Assembly (NCBI GenBank): GCA_016841955.1
Contig: JAENYE010000001.1
Coordinates: 186,001-250,000 of the forward strand
Origin: Methanobacteriota archaeon
Lineage (GTDB): Archaea; Halobacteriota; Methanomicrobia; Methanomicrobiales; Methanoculleaceae
Direction of reading: 5' to 3'
DNA: 64,000 nt
Below the pieces are notes generated by a model. The model did not search any database, had not been told where the DNA came from, and saw only the letters and a list, made by a program, of their open reading frames with translations. A program made the translations under genes and the position numbers. Every line of letters starts with the position of its first letter. Positions within the stretch are counted from its first letter, which is position 1. Of this stretch, positions 35,107-44,431 are shown piece after piece.

Positions 35107-35574
35107 ATGGTGCCGGCCCAGGGGCAGCATGCAGGTCCGCGGCGGGCAAACCGGGTTCTGCTCGATCAGCGACCCCTCGACGAACAGCAGACGATAGCCA
35201 GGGAGATCATCAGGAGGATGCTCGTCCAGTTCCACCGGGAGTGGACCGACCTCCAGGGCAGGGAGAGCGGCGCGGCCCGGGTTCTCGCCTCAAACGCGCT
35301 GCTCGACCGGTATTCGCACCAGCTCTACGACACCATATGCGACATGGAGGCGATCCTCGGTGAAGACCTCGCCGTGGAGATCCGGTGCCTCACGGCCGAT
35401 ATGATCAAGACGACCAACATCCTCATCATGCTCGGCTGCGGGGAGGAGTGTCGTGAGGAGAGCGACGCCCTCGCGAAGGAGGCGCTCCGCCAGGTCGAAC
35501 GGTGCCTGGAACTTGTCCTGAAGAGAGGGGGCGGTCTGGCGACCCGGGTCTTCGTCGTCCACCGGGAAGAGTAA
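35107..35574 (+). CDS. conserved helical protein, unknown function
   Basis: A protein of 155 residues predicted to be all helical after a basic, disordered N-terminus. It has a Cys pair (MLGCGEECREE) in the last third. I do not recognise a family. It looks like a real methanogen gene because of its even codon use, a strong GGAGG five bases before ATG 35107, and its place 27 bases ahead of apgM on the same strand, suggesting an operon. GTG 35110 is an alternative start. Confidence 0.65.
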   Translation: MVPAQGQHAGPRRANRVLLDQRPLDEQQTIAREIIRRMLVQFHREWTDLQGRESGAARVLASNALLDRYSHQLYDTICDMEAILGEDLAVEIRCLTADMIKTTNILIMLGCGEECREESDALAKEALRQVERCLELVLKRGGGLATRVFVVHREE

Positions 35575-35601
35575 TCAGGTTTTGGATCGCACCTGTTCTC
35601 G

Positions 35602-36837
35602 ATGATTGCTCACAAGGTGCTATTCCTGGTGCTGGACGGGATCTCCGACCGTCCCTGTGAAGCGCTGGACGGACTGACCCCTCTTAGCGCCGCACGGACC
35701 CCGGTTCTCGACCGGATCGCGGGCGAGGGCGTATGCGGGATCATGGACCCCATCGCGCCCGGCATACGCCCCGGGTCCGACACCTCCCACCTTGCCCTGC
35801 TCGGCTACCCGCCGCAGGAGTACTACACCGGCCGGGGCCCGCTCGAGGCCGAAGGGACCGGCATCCACATGACCGCCGGGATGATCGGCTTTAGGTGCAA
35901 CTTCGCCACCGTGGACGCGGACGGTCTCATCACCGACCGCCGGGCGGGGCGGATATCCGGGACAGAGCCCCTATCTGAGGCGATTCGGGACGGCGTGGAC
36001 CTCTCGCCGCTCGGTATCGGGTTCATGTTCGAGTCGGGCGCCGGCCACCGGGCGGCCCTCGCCCTCACCGGGGAAGGGCTCGGGGACCGGGTCTCCTCAA
36101 ACGATCCCAAGAAGGAGGGGGTACAACCGCTCACCATCCGGCCCTACACCGATGACGCGGCGGACAGAACGACCGCCGAAGCGTGCAACGAGTTCATCCG
36201 CCAATCCTCGAAGATTCTTTTCGACCACCCGCTCAACGTCCGGCGGATGGAGGAAGGGCTCGCGCCCGCAAACCTCCTCCTGATCCGGGGTGCAGGGAAG
36301 ATGGGCGCTTTCCCCCAGTTCTCCGAGCGCTACGGGCTCTCCGGAAGCGTCATCTCCGCAGCCACCCTCATCTCCGGGATCGGGAAGGTCGTGGGGCTCG
36401 AGCATATCCCGGTGCCGGGGACGACGGGGTCGGTCGACTCCGATCTCGACGCCAAGGTGAAGGCGGCCATAGGGGAACTCGAACGGAAGGAGTTCGTGCT
36501 GATGAACATCAAGGGCGCGGACGAAGCCGGCCACGACGGGAAAAGCATCCAGAAACGGGACTTCATCGAGGTGATCGACGCGGCGCTCGAGCCGCTGCTC
36601 GGTCTTTCCGACACCCTGCTCGTCGTCTGCGCCGACCACAGCACCCCCTGCTCGGTCAAGGACCACAGCGCCGACCCGGTGCCGGTCGTCATCAGGGGCG
36701 CCGGAGTCAGGGTGGACCGGACGGCCCGGTTCGACGAGGTCTCGTGTGCGGAGGGCGGCCTCCACCGTATCCGCGGCTGCGATCTCATGCCGATCGCCCT
36801 GGATCTAATTAATAAGAGTCATAAGTATGGCGCATGA
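35602..36837 (+). CDS. apgM: cofactor-independent phosphoglycerate mutase
   Basis: A protein of 411 residues of the archaeal ApgM type, interconverting 3- and 2-phosphoglycerate in glycolysis and gluconeogenesis. It belongs to the alkaline-phosphatase superfamily. Seen are the first metal Asp (LVLDGISDRP), the nucleophile Ser region (PGSDTSHLALLGY) and the late metal motif (VVCADHSTPC with KDHS). Its length matches the family. It starts 27 bases after the helical protein gene and is followed at once by the bactofilin-like gene. Confidence 0.95.
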   Translation: MIAHKVLFLVLDGISDRPCEALDGLTPLSAARTPVLDRIAGEGVCGIMDPIAPGIRPGSDTSHLALLGYPPQEYYTGRGPLEAEGTGIHMTAGMIGFRCNFATVDADGLITDRRAGRISGTEPLSEAIRDGVDLSPLGIGFMFESGAGHRAALALTGEGLGDRVSSNDPKKEGVQPLTIRPYTDDAADRTTAEACNEFIRQSSKILFDHPLNVRRMEEGLAPANLLLIRGAGKMGAFPQFSERYGLSGSVISAATLISGIGKVVGLEHIPVPGTTGSVDSDLDAKVKAAIGELERKEFVLMNIKGADEAGHDGKSIQKRDFIEVIDAALEPLLGLSDTLLVVCADHSTPCSVKDHSADPVPVVIRGAGVRVDRTARFDEVSCAEGGLHRIRGCDLMPIALDLINKSHKYGA

Positions 36838-36853
36838 AGATTATACCAGGTAA

Positions 36854-37702
36854 ATGGAACCAACGGGAGACCACGACTGGATCAGGGCCTGCACCCTCCC
36901 CGACCACACAGAACTCCAGGAGAGGACGCTCAAGACCGAGCTGGACATCGTCATCGGTGAGAGGTGCCGGATCGATTACGGCCTCTTCGGAAACGATGTC
37001 GTGGTCTGTGAATTCAGCAAAATCAACGGCAACATCGTTGCGGGCGGCGACGCCAGAATAGATAACTGGTGCGAGATCAACGGAGACGTCGTCGTGGAGG
37101 AGGACGCATACCTCGGCGAGGGGGTGAAGATCCAGGGGAAGCTGGTCGTCAAAGGCGACCTCGATATCGGAGACAACGTCCAGATCGAACGCGGATTTGA
37201 GGCAAAGGGCTGGATCTCCATCCGCAACCCGATGCCGGTCATCATCTACATCATGATGTACCTGGTGGCCGTCCTCGGGATCGAGAAGGAGGAGGAACTG
37301 AGCTCCGTTCTCCAGAAACTCTTCGGCGACGACGAGGGCCCCGGCGCCACGCCGCTGATGATCCCGGCCGGCGCCGTCCTCGATATGCAGACCTTCTCGG
37401 TCCCGGAGGGGATGGCCGTCGGGACGGGATGCCGGCTGCACGGGAACATCCGTGCCGGTTCGATCGCGGTCCGGGAGGAGACGACGATCTTCGGGAGCCT
37501 GCATGCGCGCCAAGGCGCGAGCATCGCCAGAGGATCGGTCGTCCACGGCGACGTCCAGAGCAACGGCGACGTGGTGGTCGAGCAGGAGGTGCACGTCCTC
37601 GGGAACGTCTCCTGCCGGGGGCTCACCCTGCACGAGGACGCCCGCGTGGACGGGGTCATCCGGGCACCGGGAGGCCTGAAGATCGAGAGGCGGGCGGCAT
37701 GA
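36854..37702 (+). CDS. bactofilin-like polymer-forming protein
   Basis: A protein of 282 residues built of short repeating beta turns (INGNIVAGGDARI, INGDVVVEEDAYLG, LVVKGDLDIG, and again VHGDVQSNGDVVV), as in bactofilins and left-handed beta-helix proteins. A hydrophobic stretch (128-143, VIIYIMMYLVAVLGI) splits the two halves and could attach it to the membrane. It may form a scaffold, but the function in archaea is open. The start follows apgM by 16 bases, and the stop overlaps the next start by four. Confidence 0.75.
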   Translation: MEPTGDHDWIRACTLPDHTELQERTLKTELDIVIGERCRIDYGLFGNDVVVCEFSKINGNIVAGGDARIDNWCEINGDVVVEEDAYLGEGVKIQGKLVVKGDLDIGDNVQIERGFEAKGWISIRNPMPVIIYIMMYLVAVLGIEKEEELSSVLQKLFGDDEGPGATPLMIPAGAVLDMQTFSVPEGMAVGTGCRLHGNIRAGSIAVREETTIFGSLHARQGASIARGSVVHGDVQSNGDVVVEQEVHVLGNVSCRGLTLHEDARVDGVIRAPGGLKIERRAA

Positions 37703-38532
37703 AGGTTGCGGATATCCTTGAGGTCGACGGGTGCCGGCTGGTTGAACCATCGTTTGCGGAACTGACGGCAGATGCCTGTACGGCCCTGCTGCTCCGGGCG
37801 AAACCGGACGAGGCCCGCCTCCTGGTCGACGAAGAGGAGGAGCCGCTCGCGCTCGCGCTCCACGACGAGGGGTGGCACGCCGCCTCGTTCCTCTTCAGGG
37901 ACCCGACACTCGCCGCCATCGAATGCTTCGAGGCCGTCGGCGGCGAGATCTACCAGGAGAGCCGGGAGACGTGGCTCTCGGCGGTCCGCGAGTACTACAG
38001 CATGGAGCTCTGTGCAACCATCATCCCTGCCCTCGAAGACCTGCGCCCCGACCGGACGGAGATGATCCGCGACCTCCTCGACGAAGTCTGGGGCGACCGT
38101 GCGGGAACGCCCTGCCTCGACTGCTGCTGCGGGTCCGGGGTCGGCACCGCGGCCCTCCGGGCCGGCGGGGTGCGGGCGCTCGCCTACGACAACGACCCGT
38201 CGCTCCTCGCGCTCGGCCTCTCGAAAGGCCGCCTCGTGCCCTCCGATACCATGTGCATCGACGCCCGGGAAGCGTCCCGCTACATCGCGCCGGTGCCCCT
38301 CGGCGCCGCGTTCATGGCCGGGGAGATCTACTCCTACAACACGGCCCTCTGGGAGTCGGTCGTCACCGGGCTCCTCGCCCTCACCGATGAGACGCTGATC
38401 ACCGTCGGCACGGAGGCCGAGGCGACCAGGGTGGAAGGGTGGTGCACCGGGCAGGGGCGGGACGCCGAAGTCTTCGAGAACCGGCGCGACCCGCTCTACG
38501 ACAGGTGGTGCTGCGTCGCACGGCGGGCGTGA
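37699..38532 (+). CDS. SAM-dependent methyltransferase-like protein
   Basis: A protein of 277 residues. The second half has a Rossmann methyltransferase fold with motif I CLDCCCGSGVGTAAL and an acidic residue ending the second strand (ALAYDNDPS). The first half is a helical domain of unknown role. No catalytic motif typical of a known substrate class is seen. Related proteins occur in Methanomicrobiales. The start ATG lies inside the last codons of the bactofilin-like gene, so the two are coupled. Confidence 0.7.
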   Translation: MKVADILEVDGCRLVEPSFAELTADACTALLLRAKPDEARLLVDEEEEPLALALHDEGWHAASFLFRDPTLAAIECFEAVGGEIYQESRETWLSAVREYYSMELCATIIPALEDLRPDRTEMIRDLLDEVWGDRAGTPCLDCCCGSGVGTAALRAGGVRALAYDNDPSLLALGLSKGRLVPSDTMCIDAREASRYIAPVPLGAAFMAGEIYSYNTALWESVVTGLLALTDETLITVGTEAEATRVEGWCTGQGRDAEVFENRRDPLYDRWCCVARRA

Positions 38533-38548
38533 ACCCGGCCGGCGACCC

Positions 38549-38557
38549 AATATATAA
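38549..38557 (+). promoter_or_regulatory. TATA box of the MFS gene
   Basis: AATATATAA lies about 90 bases before ATG 38649 in the gap after the methyltransferase-like gene. It marks the start of a separate transcript for the transporter. Confidence 0.5.
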
Positions 38558-38648
38558 GGTGCAGTATCGCCAACTTTTTTCTCGCAATTGTGAAATAACG
38601 GCCGCAGACCGGGCTCTGCGGCTTTGATCCCTATCAGGTGCAACCTGC

Positions 38649-39842
38649 ATGAATACCGCCAAGCGCATCTATAACGTCCTATTCATCTCCGTCTTCGCCA
38701 CAATGCTCGGGCTCGGTGTTGTCAGCCCGCTGCTCCCCATCTACGCGGAGAACCTCGGAGCAACCGGCATCTGGCTCGGCATCATCTTCTCGGCCTTTGC
38801 GCTCTCCCGGTCGGTCTTCATGCCCATCATCGGGCGGATATCGGACCGGCGGGGGAGGAAATGGATCATCCTCATCGGCATGTTCGCCTACGCGGTTATG
38901 TCGCTCGCCTACGTCATCGCCGATAGTGTCTACTCCCTCACGGCCGTCCGCTTCGCTCACGGGATTGCGTCGGCCATGGTAGTCCCGATAGCCATGGCCT
39001 ACATCGCGGACCTCTCGGAGAGGGGTAAGGAGGGAAGCCATATGGGAAACTTCTCCATCTCGATGTTCCTCGGCATGGGGGCGGGGCCGCTCCTCGGGGG
39101 GTTCCTGAACGATGCATTCGGGTTGCCATCGGTCTTCTACGTCATGGCCGCCCTCTCGGCGTTCGCCACACTCCTCGTCGGCATCTCCCTCCCCGAGGCA
39201 AAGCCGGGTTCGTTCACAGTCACGGACGGAAAACCCGTCCCGATGAGTTCGGTCCTCACGCTCCCGAGCATGCGGGGAATCATCGTCTTCACCTTCATCA
39301 ACGCTCTCGGCCGCGGGGGCATGATGGTCTTCATCCCGGTCTTCGCCCCGCTGATAGCGATCAGCCCCTTCGAGGTGGGCATCGTCCTCTCCGTCAACAC
39401 CTTCCTGATGGCGCTCCTTCAGGTGCCGATCGGGAGGCTCACCGACACCGGGAACAAGGTGGCCCTGATCGTCGCGGGGTCGGCCACAGCAGCGGTAGCG
39501 CTCGCCGCAATCCCCTTCTCCGGGTCGTTCTGGCCCTTGCTCGCGGCCACCTCCGTCATCGGCGTCGGGGGCGCCATACAGCAGCCGGCGATCATGGCCC
39601 TGACGGTCGATGCGGGTCGGACCATCGGGATGGGAACCTCGATGGGTGCCTATAACACGGTCTTTGGGATCGGCATGATCGTCGCGCCGCTGATCGGGGG
39701 AATCTTCATGGACTTCATCAGCGTCGACGCCGTCTTCTACGTGGGCGGGGCGATAAGCCTCCTCGGAACCGGGGTCTTCGCCGTGATGATGCAGAGAAAC
39801 GCCCGGGAAAGCGCCGGCAGAGAGATTCCAGGGCCCGAATAG
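38649..39842 (+). CDS. MFS multidrug-type transporter
   Basis: A protein of 397 residues with twelve hydrophobic helices. The A-loop signature GRISDRRGRKWIILIGM between helices 2 and 3 and the antiporter-like GMGAGPLLGG in helix 5 place it among drug:proton antiporters of the TetA/Bmr type. The true substrate is unknown. It has its own TATA box upstream and stands alone. Confidence 0.88.
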   Translation: MNTAKRIYNVLFISVFATMLGLGVVSPLLPIYAENLGATGIWLGIIFSAFALSRSVFMPIIGRISDRRGRKWIILIGMFAYAVMSLAYVIADSVYSLTAVRFAHGIASAMVVPIAMAYIADLSERGKEGSHMGNFSISMFLGMGAGPLLGGFLNDAFGLPSVFYVMAALSAFATLLVGISLPEAKPGSFTVTDGKPVPMSSVLTLPSMRGIIVFTFINALGRGGMMVFIPVFAPLIAISPFEVGIVLSVNTFLMALLQVPIGRLTDTGNKVALIVAGSATAAVALAAIPFSGSFWPLLAATSVIGVGGAIQQPAIMALTVDAGRTIGMGTSMGAYNTVFGIGMIVAPLIGGIFMDFISVDAVFYVGGAISLLGTGVFAVMMQRNARESAGREIPGPE

Positions 39843-40146
39843 GCCATCTTCCCCTCACGGCCCTCCCCCCGGTGCCGCCGGAGGAAAGACCGACATACCC
39901 CTTCTGATGCCCGGGCGCGTCCTCTCTTATGACCGAAAAAGAGGTATTCTGACCGTAAACTTCTCCCCCACATGGGAAACTATTATATACTCAATCCACT
40001 ATCATGGGAACGATGGCGCGCGGATGGAAAACGCGCCGGAATCGCCACGATAGACACCTGCAGGGCGACCGGATGACCTCCCGGACACACCCCGCCGCAG
40101 GCCACGGGTGGATACCTGCCCGGCACAAGTAACACAGTACGACAGC
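39843..40146 (+). other. intergenic region with promoter
   Basis: No gene is seen. TATTATATAC at 39981-39990 is a good TATA box that would give the PAS protein gene a leader of about 135 bases. Confidence 0.45.
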
Positions 40147-41223
40147 ATGCCCCCCTGCAAGAACGCACCGCTGCTCCCGGCCGCCCCCCCCGCGGCCCCA
40201 TTTACGCTTCGTGCCCGCGGTCCCGCCCCCCTCCTCGCGCTCGCCTTCCCGCCCGACCTTCCGGGGGATATCTGGACCTCACCGGGCGTCCTGCTCCTCG
40301 AACTCCTCCTCGTCGGCATCTCCTTCGGGCTGCTCGGTATCTGGCTCAAGGAACGGGAAGTGGCCGCCCGCATCGCCGGCATGGATGCGAGCTTCGAGGG
40401 CATCCAGACAGCGAACAGTCTCCCGCCCCGCTTCCCCGCAATCGGGGGCGACCCGGTCTCGCGGTTTGTCGACGAGGTCAACCTGATGCTCGACGAGCTG
40501 GAACGCTCCCGGCAGGAACTCCAGGAGAGCAGGGACCGCTACCGTCTCCTCTTCGACAGCGGGAACGACTTCCTGCTCGTATGCGCAGTAGGGAGGGAGG
40601 GGACGCCCTACCGGATACTGGATGCAAACGCGCTCGCCTGCCGGTGTCTCGGGTACGCCCGGGAAGAACTCTTCGCCCTTGCTCCCCGGTCGGTTATCCT
40701 CATCAGGAGCGACTTCAAGAGAGACGACCACCGCCTCCACAGCGCCGACCTGCTCCCCCGGGAGGGCGAGCGGATCCCCGTCGAGGCGAGCATCCACCGC
40801 ATCACCCTCGGTGGTACGCCGGCCATCCTCGTCATCGCCCGGGACGTGACTGAGAGGCGGCGGGCCGAGAAGGAACTGATGGACTACCGCTACCGCCTGG
40901 AGGAACTGGTGACGCAACGGACCGACGAACTCCGGGCGGCAAACGAGAGTCTCAGGCGCGAGATAAGGGAGCGGGAAAGGATTGAGCGGGAGAGAATGGA
41001 GGCATACCGCCAGATCGAGAGGAACATCGAACAGTTCGCGGTCCTGACCGACCACATCCGAAACCCCCTCCAGGTCGTCCAGGGGATGGCCGACCTCATC
41101 GAAGACGAGCGGGCGGAGAAGATCCGGGAGCAGGTCAGGCAGATCAAGGCGATCCTCCGGCAGCTCGACGAAGGGTGGGTGGAGTCGGAGAAGGTGCGGG
41201 AGTACCTGGAAAGGTATCGGTGA
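40147..41223 (+). CDS. PAS-domain sensor without ATPase domain
   Basis: A protein of 358 residues. One membrane helix near residue 50 is followed by a PAS domain (DRYRLLFDSGNDFLLVC to ARDVTERRRAEKEL), a long coiled coil, and a phosphoacceptor-like helix (FAVLTDHIRNPLQVVQGM). It stops there, and no ATPase domain follows. This shape is common in methanogens, where such proteins may be phosphorylated by another kinase or simply sense and signal by contact. ATG 40147 is the first good start after the leader. Confidence 0.75.
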   Translation: MPPCKNAPLLPAAPPAAPFTLRARGPAPLLALAFPPDLPGDIWTSPGVLLLELLLVGISFGLLGIWLKEREVAARIAGMDASFEGIQTANSLPPRFPAIGGDPVSRFVDEVNLMLDELERSRQELQESRDRYRLLFDSGNDFLLVCAVGREGTPYRILDANALACRCLGYAREELFALAPRSVILIRSDFKRDDHRLHSADLLPREGERIPVEASIHRITLGGTPAILVIARDVTERRRAEKELMDYRYRLEELVTQRTDELRAANESLRREIRERERIERERMEAYRQIERNIEQFAVLTDHIRNPLQVVQGMADLIEDERAEKIREQVRQIKAILRQLDEGWVESEKVREYLERYR

Positions 41224-41615
41224 AGGGGAGGTTGGGCTACAGTCGCGGGATGTGAGGGACTGGCACCTCTAAAACCCGTGGTCATTTGCGCTCTTCAATT
41301 TCCTGTGGTCACCGGGTTCATGATTAGGAACGCTGCAAATCCCATGCACGGATTTCAAGTGGCTATCGCGTCTGGGGGAAGGGGCTGACGGGGAGGGGGG
41401 TATGCCCCCCTCCCCTGTCCCCTCCCCCCTATGGCGATATTCCCACGGTCCACTATCTCGGGATTTGTTCTCGTCCAAACTGTTCGGTCAGCAAATGACC
41501 ATGTTTGTGGTGCCCAACCGTCACTCGAAACCAGATGACTGTTCACGCCCTTTAGACCTTTAGAGGCACCCCTCCTCTCCGGGCGAGTTCCCCGACAATC
41601 CTGAAGGAAAAAAAC
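41224..41615. other. intergenic region with large hairpin
   Basis: No gene is seen in these ~390 bases between convergent genes. The main feature is the long G/C hairpin at 41365-41438. The flanks contain short direct similarities (GTGGTCA, CATTTGC/CAAATGAC) that may be part of the same element. Confidence 0.4.
41365..41438. repeat. long G/C-strand hairpin element
   Basis: A purine-rich arm (ATCGC, then GGGGG, GGGG and GGGGAGGGGGG up to 41400) faces a pyrimidine-rich arm (CCCCCCTCCCC, CCCC, CCCCCC, GCGAT to 41438) around the loop TATG. The whole 74 bases can fold into one imperfect hairpin. It lies between two genes that converge, so a terminator or a small miniature element is possible. Confidence 0.55.
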
Positions 41616-43625
41616 CTACGGCGCCTTCTCCTCGGCGCACTCGAGTTCCGCGACGATCTCGGCCGCATCGTCCATCCGCCGGACCAGGTCCTTGATCTCA
41701 ATCAGGCGCTCGGCGCCGATGAAGTGCTCGGCCATCACCCGGGCCATATCGGTGAGTTCGATACGCCCGGCCCGCCGCCGGACCAGTCCGTAGTCGAGGA
41801 GCGTGGGCAGGGCTGGCTCCAGCGCCCCGACCATCGTGCGGGTCATCTTGATGACCTGCTGCTCGTCGCCGCCGCAGACCACGGCGTTCGCGACGAACTC
41901 CTCCGAGCTCTGCTCCAGATCGTACTCGGGAGCGACCTCCTCCATCTCGCCCCGCAGGAGACCGACGGCGACCTCCTCCTCGGTCTTCCCGGACGTCCGG
42001 GAGTACGACCCCCCGGGTTCCGCCATGATGACCACCCGGCCGAGGTCATGGAAGTCCGGCCGGCCCGCCCGGCCCATCATCTGGTGGAACTCCTGCACGG
42101 TGAGCCACTGGATGCCCATCGCAAGGGCGTCGAAGATCACCTGGGACGCCGGGAAATCGACGCCGGCGGCAAGCGCCGCCGTGGTCACGACGGCAGAGAT
42201 CTCCCCGTTCGCGAACCGCCGCTCAACGTCCCGGCGTTCCTGGGAGGTCAGCCCCGCATGGTAGGGAGCGGCCTTCTTGCCGAGGGCATCGGCGATGACG
42301 TGGCAGCGGGCCCGGGAGTTGGTGAAGACGATCGTCTGGCCCCGGTAGCCTTTCGACGACCGCACCTTGTACTCCTCGACGACCATCTGCTTGATGAACC
42401 CGATCTTCTTCGACCGCTCCACGAAGATGAGGTGCCGCTCGAGCGGGACCGGCCGGTCCGCGTAGCGGACCAGGTTCGCCCGGAGCTTCTCCGCAAGCAG
42501 CCCGGGGAGCCCGATCGTGGCCGAGAGGTAGAGGAACTGGGCATCGGGAGCGACGTGCTTGAGCCGGGCGATCAGCCCGTCGAGACGGTGACCCCGCTCC
42601 GGGTCCTCGAGCATCTGGACCTCGTCGATGACGACGGTCCCGATGTCCTTTAAGGACCGCCCGGTCCGGAGAGCGTGGTCGATCCCCTCGTAGGTCCCCA
42701 CCACCACGGGAGCGTTGACGTCCCGGTCCCCCGCCGGGCGGGTCTCGGGGAGGTTGAGGCGGCTCATCCCGACCTGCAGGGTGACCCTCACCAGGTGGCC
42801 GTAGCGGTCACGGAACCGCTGGTATTTCTGGTTCGCGAGGGCGACCAGCGGGACCAGGAAGAGCACCCTTCCCCGCCCTTCGAGGAAGTTCTTCATCCCG
42901 GCCATCTCCCCGATGAAGGTCTTGCCGCTCGCGGTGGCCGAGACGACGAGGAGGTGCTGCCCCTCAAGGAGCCCGTCCTGGACGGCGAGTTGCTGGACGG
43001 GCATCAGGTATTCGATCCCGGCGGCCTTCGCAAACGCGGGAGGCAGCGCCAGATCGGTGATATGGGCCGTCTTCTGGACCTCGTGCGCCTCAAGCCGGTC
43101 AAAGAGGGTCCGCGCCCGGTCGGGATGGTCGGGCCCCACCGACGCCAGCACCCGGTCGAGGTCCCGGACCTGGCCGAGGAGTTTCTCGAGATGGACGAGC
43201 ACCGAGCCGCCGAACTTTCCCATGTAGCCGAGTTCCCGCCGCATCTCGCGCTTTGCGCACTCCATGCAGATCCACTCTCCGCCGTACCTAACACCGGTCG
43301 CCTTATCGACGGGTACAAACCGGTCCTCGAGCTGGCAGAACCGGCAGATGTTGATCCGTGACGACGGGATCTGGAGGTCGGCAAGGAACGACTCAAACTC
43401 CGGGCTCTTCGCCGCAAGGTGTACTGAAGACCGGCGCAACAGGGTGATCAGGTCCCGGGTCGGGGTGGGCTTGAGTTGTTTGCCCCGCCGGCGCATCTTG
43501 AAGTTTTTGGGCCGCTGGCCCTTCGGGGTCGCGATCAGGTCGACGAATCCGGAGCCTTCGACGCGGCCGCTTTCGACAAACAGCAGTTTATACGTGCCTT
43601 TCTGGGGCTGGACGATAACCTTCAT
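41616..43625 (-). CDS. DEAD/DEAH helicase with DUF5814 (archaeal)
   Basis: A protein of 669 residues. The N-terminal DUF5814-type region has a zinc site (C94, C97, C120, C123). The helicase core follows, with TASGKT (231-236), the DEVQ box, YLSATIG, TIVFTNSRARC and QMMGRAGRPDFHD, of the Ski2/Hel308 type. A C-terminal winged-helix region ends the protein. It probably unwinds DNA or RNA and is found in many methanogens. Its ATG overlaps the stop of the regulator gene at 43622-43625, so the two are co-translated. Confidence 0.88.
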   Translation of the reverse strand: MKVIVQPQKGTYKLLFVESGRVEGSGFVDLIATPKGQRPKNFKMRRRGKQLKPTPTRDLITLLRRSSVHLAAKSPEFESFLADLQIPSSRINICRFCQLEDRFVPVDKATGVRYGGEWICMECAKREMRRELGYMGKFGGSVLVHLEKLLGQVRDLDRVLASVGPDHPDRARTLFDRLEAHEVQKTAHITDLALPPAFAKAAGIEYLMPVQQLAVQDGLLEGQHLLVVSATASGKTFIGEMAGMKNFLEGRGRVLFLVPLVALANQKYQRFRDRYGHLVRVTLQVGMSRLNLPETRPAGDRDVNAPVVVGTYEGIDHALRTGRSLKDIGTVVIDEVQMLEDPERGHRLDGLIARLKHVAPDAQFLYLSATIGLPGLLAEKLRANLVRYADRPVPLERHLIFVERSKKIGFIKQMVVEEYKVRSSKGYRGQTIVFTNSRARCHVIADALGKKAAPYHAGLTSQERRDVERRFANGEISAVVTTAALAAGVDFPASQVIFDALAMGIQWLTVQEFHQMMGRAGRPDFHDLGRVVIMAEPGGSYSRTSGKTEEEVAVGLLRGEMEEVAPEYDLEQSSEEFVANAVVCGGDEQQVIKMTRTMVGALEPALPTLLDYGLVRRRAGRIELTDMARVMAEHFIGAERLIEIKDLVRRMDDAAEIVAELECAEEKAP

Positions 43626-44431
43626 GGCGGAATCAGGTCGTGGATCGTGTAGGCGAGCCCCACCGTCTCCAGACGCTTGAGGAAATCGGTAAACTCCTCA
43701 TCGACGATAAGAATTGCGCATTCCCGGCCGTGGAACGCCGCCTCGATGACCCCCTCCCGGGAGCCGAAGAACATGTCCGGCTCGATATCCGCCCTCCTGA
43801 GGGCCACGTATGACTCGAGGCCGACGGCGCCCACCATCTCCGCATCCTGGATGGCGTCCCGGAGGAGGTCCGTGGAGACCTGCCGGGACCCGCCCCGCTC
43901 CACCCGCGGCACCTTGCAGACGTGGATGAGCCCTTCCTCGTGCTTGATGATGCCGTTTAACTGGGCGACCCCGAGATCTTCCCCGGCCTGGGCGTCCATG
44001 GTCGCGAGGCCGGTGGCGCTCTGCTCTTCTTTCGTCGCATAGAGCCACCCGTTCCGCATGAAGACACCGACAACGTCTCCCTTCCGGATCTCGTCCCGTG
44101 CGATAGCCGTCCAGACCGCCACCTGCTGGATGATGTCCCGGTTGATGTGGCGGGCATAGGACTCGAGCGCCTCGGCGTGCCGCAGGACCCACTCGATCCC
44201 GCTCTTCGTCACCTCGTACCGGCCCCGGCCGTGAGCGGTGACCAGCCCTTCATCCACCAGTTCACGGATGTACTCGGAGACGGCCTGGGGCGTCACGCCG
44301 AGTTTCCCTGCGATCTCCTGCTGGCGGACGGCCGGCTGGTGTTCGGCGATCTCCACCAGGATCTGGAACCGCGTGGCCTCCCGTTTGCTGCGCAGGATGA
44401 CGTAAAGGGGATCGTCAATGAATTCGGTCAA
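43622..44431 (-). CDS. winged-helix regulator, unknown ligand
   Basis: A protein of 269 residues. The N-terminal winged helix (RFQILVEIAEHQPAVRQQEIAGKLGVTPQAVSEYI) is followed by a helix and then an alpha/beta domain with VVGVFMRNGWLYA and two later strands. The second domain may bind a small molecule. Related proteins are common in methanogens next to the DUF5814 helicase. It overlaps the upstream ArsR-like gene by 17 bases and the helicase gene by four, so the three form an operon. Confidence 0.8.
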   Translation of the reverse strand: MTEFIDDPLYVILRSKREATRFQILVEIAEHQPAVRQQEIAGKLGVTPQAVSEYIRELVDEGLVTAHGRGRYEVTKSGIEWVLRHAEALESYARHINRDIIQQVAVWTAIARDEIRKGDVVGVFMRNGWLYATKEEQSATGLATMDAQAGEDLGVAQLNGIIKHEEGLIHVCKVPRVERGGSRQVSTDLLRDAIQDAEMVGAVGLESYVALRRADIEPDMFFGSREGVIEAAFHGRECAILIVDEEFTDFLKRLETVGLAYTIHDLIPP

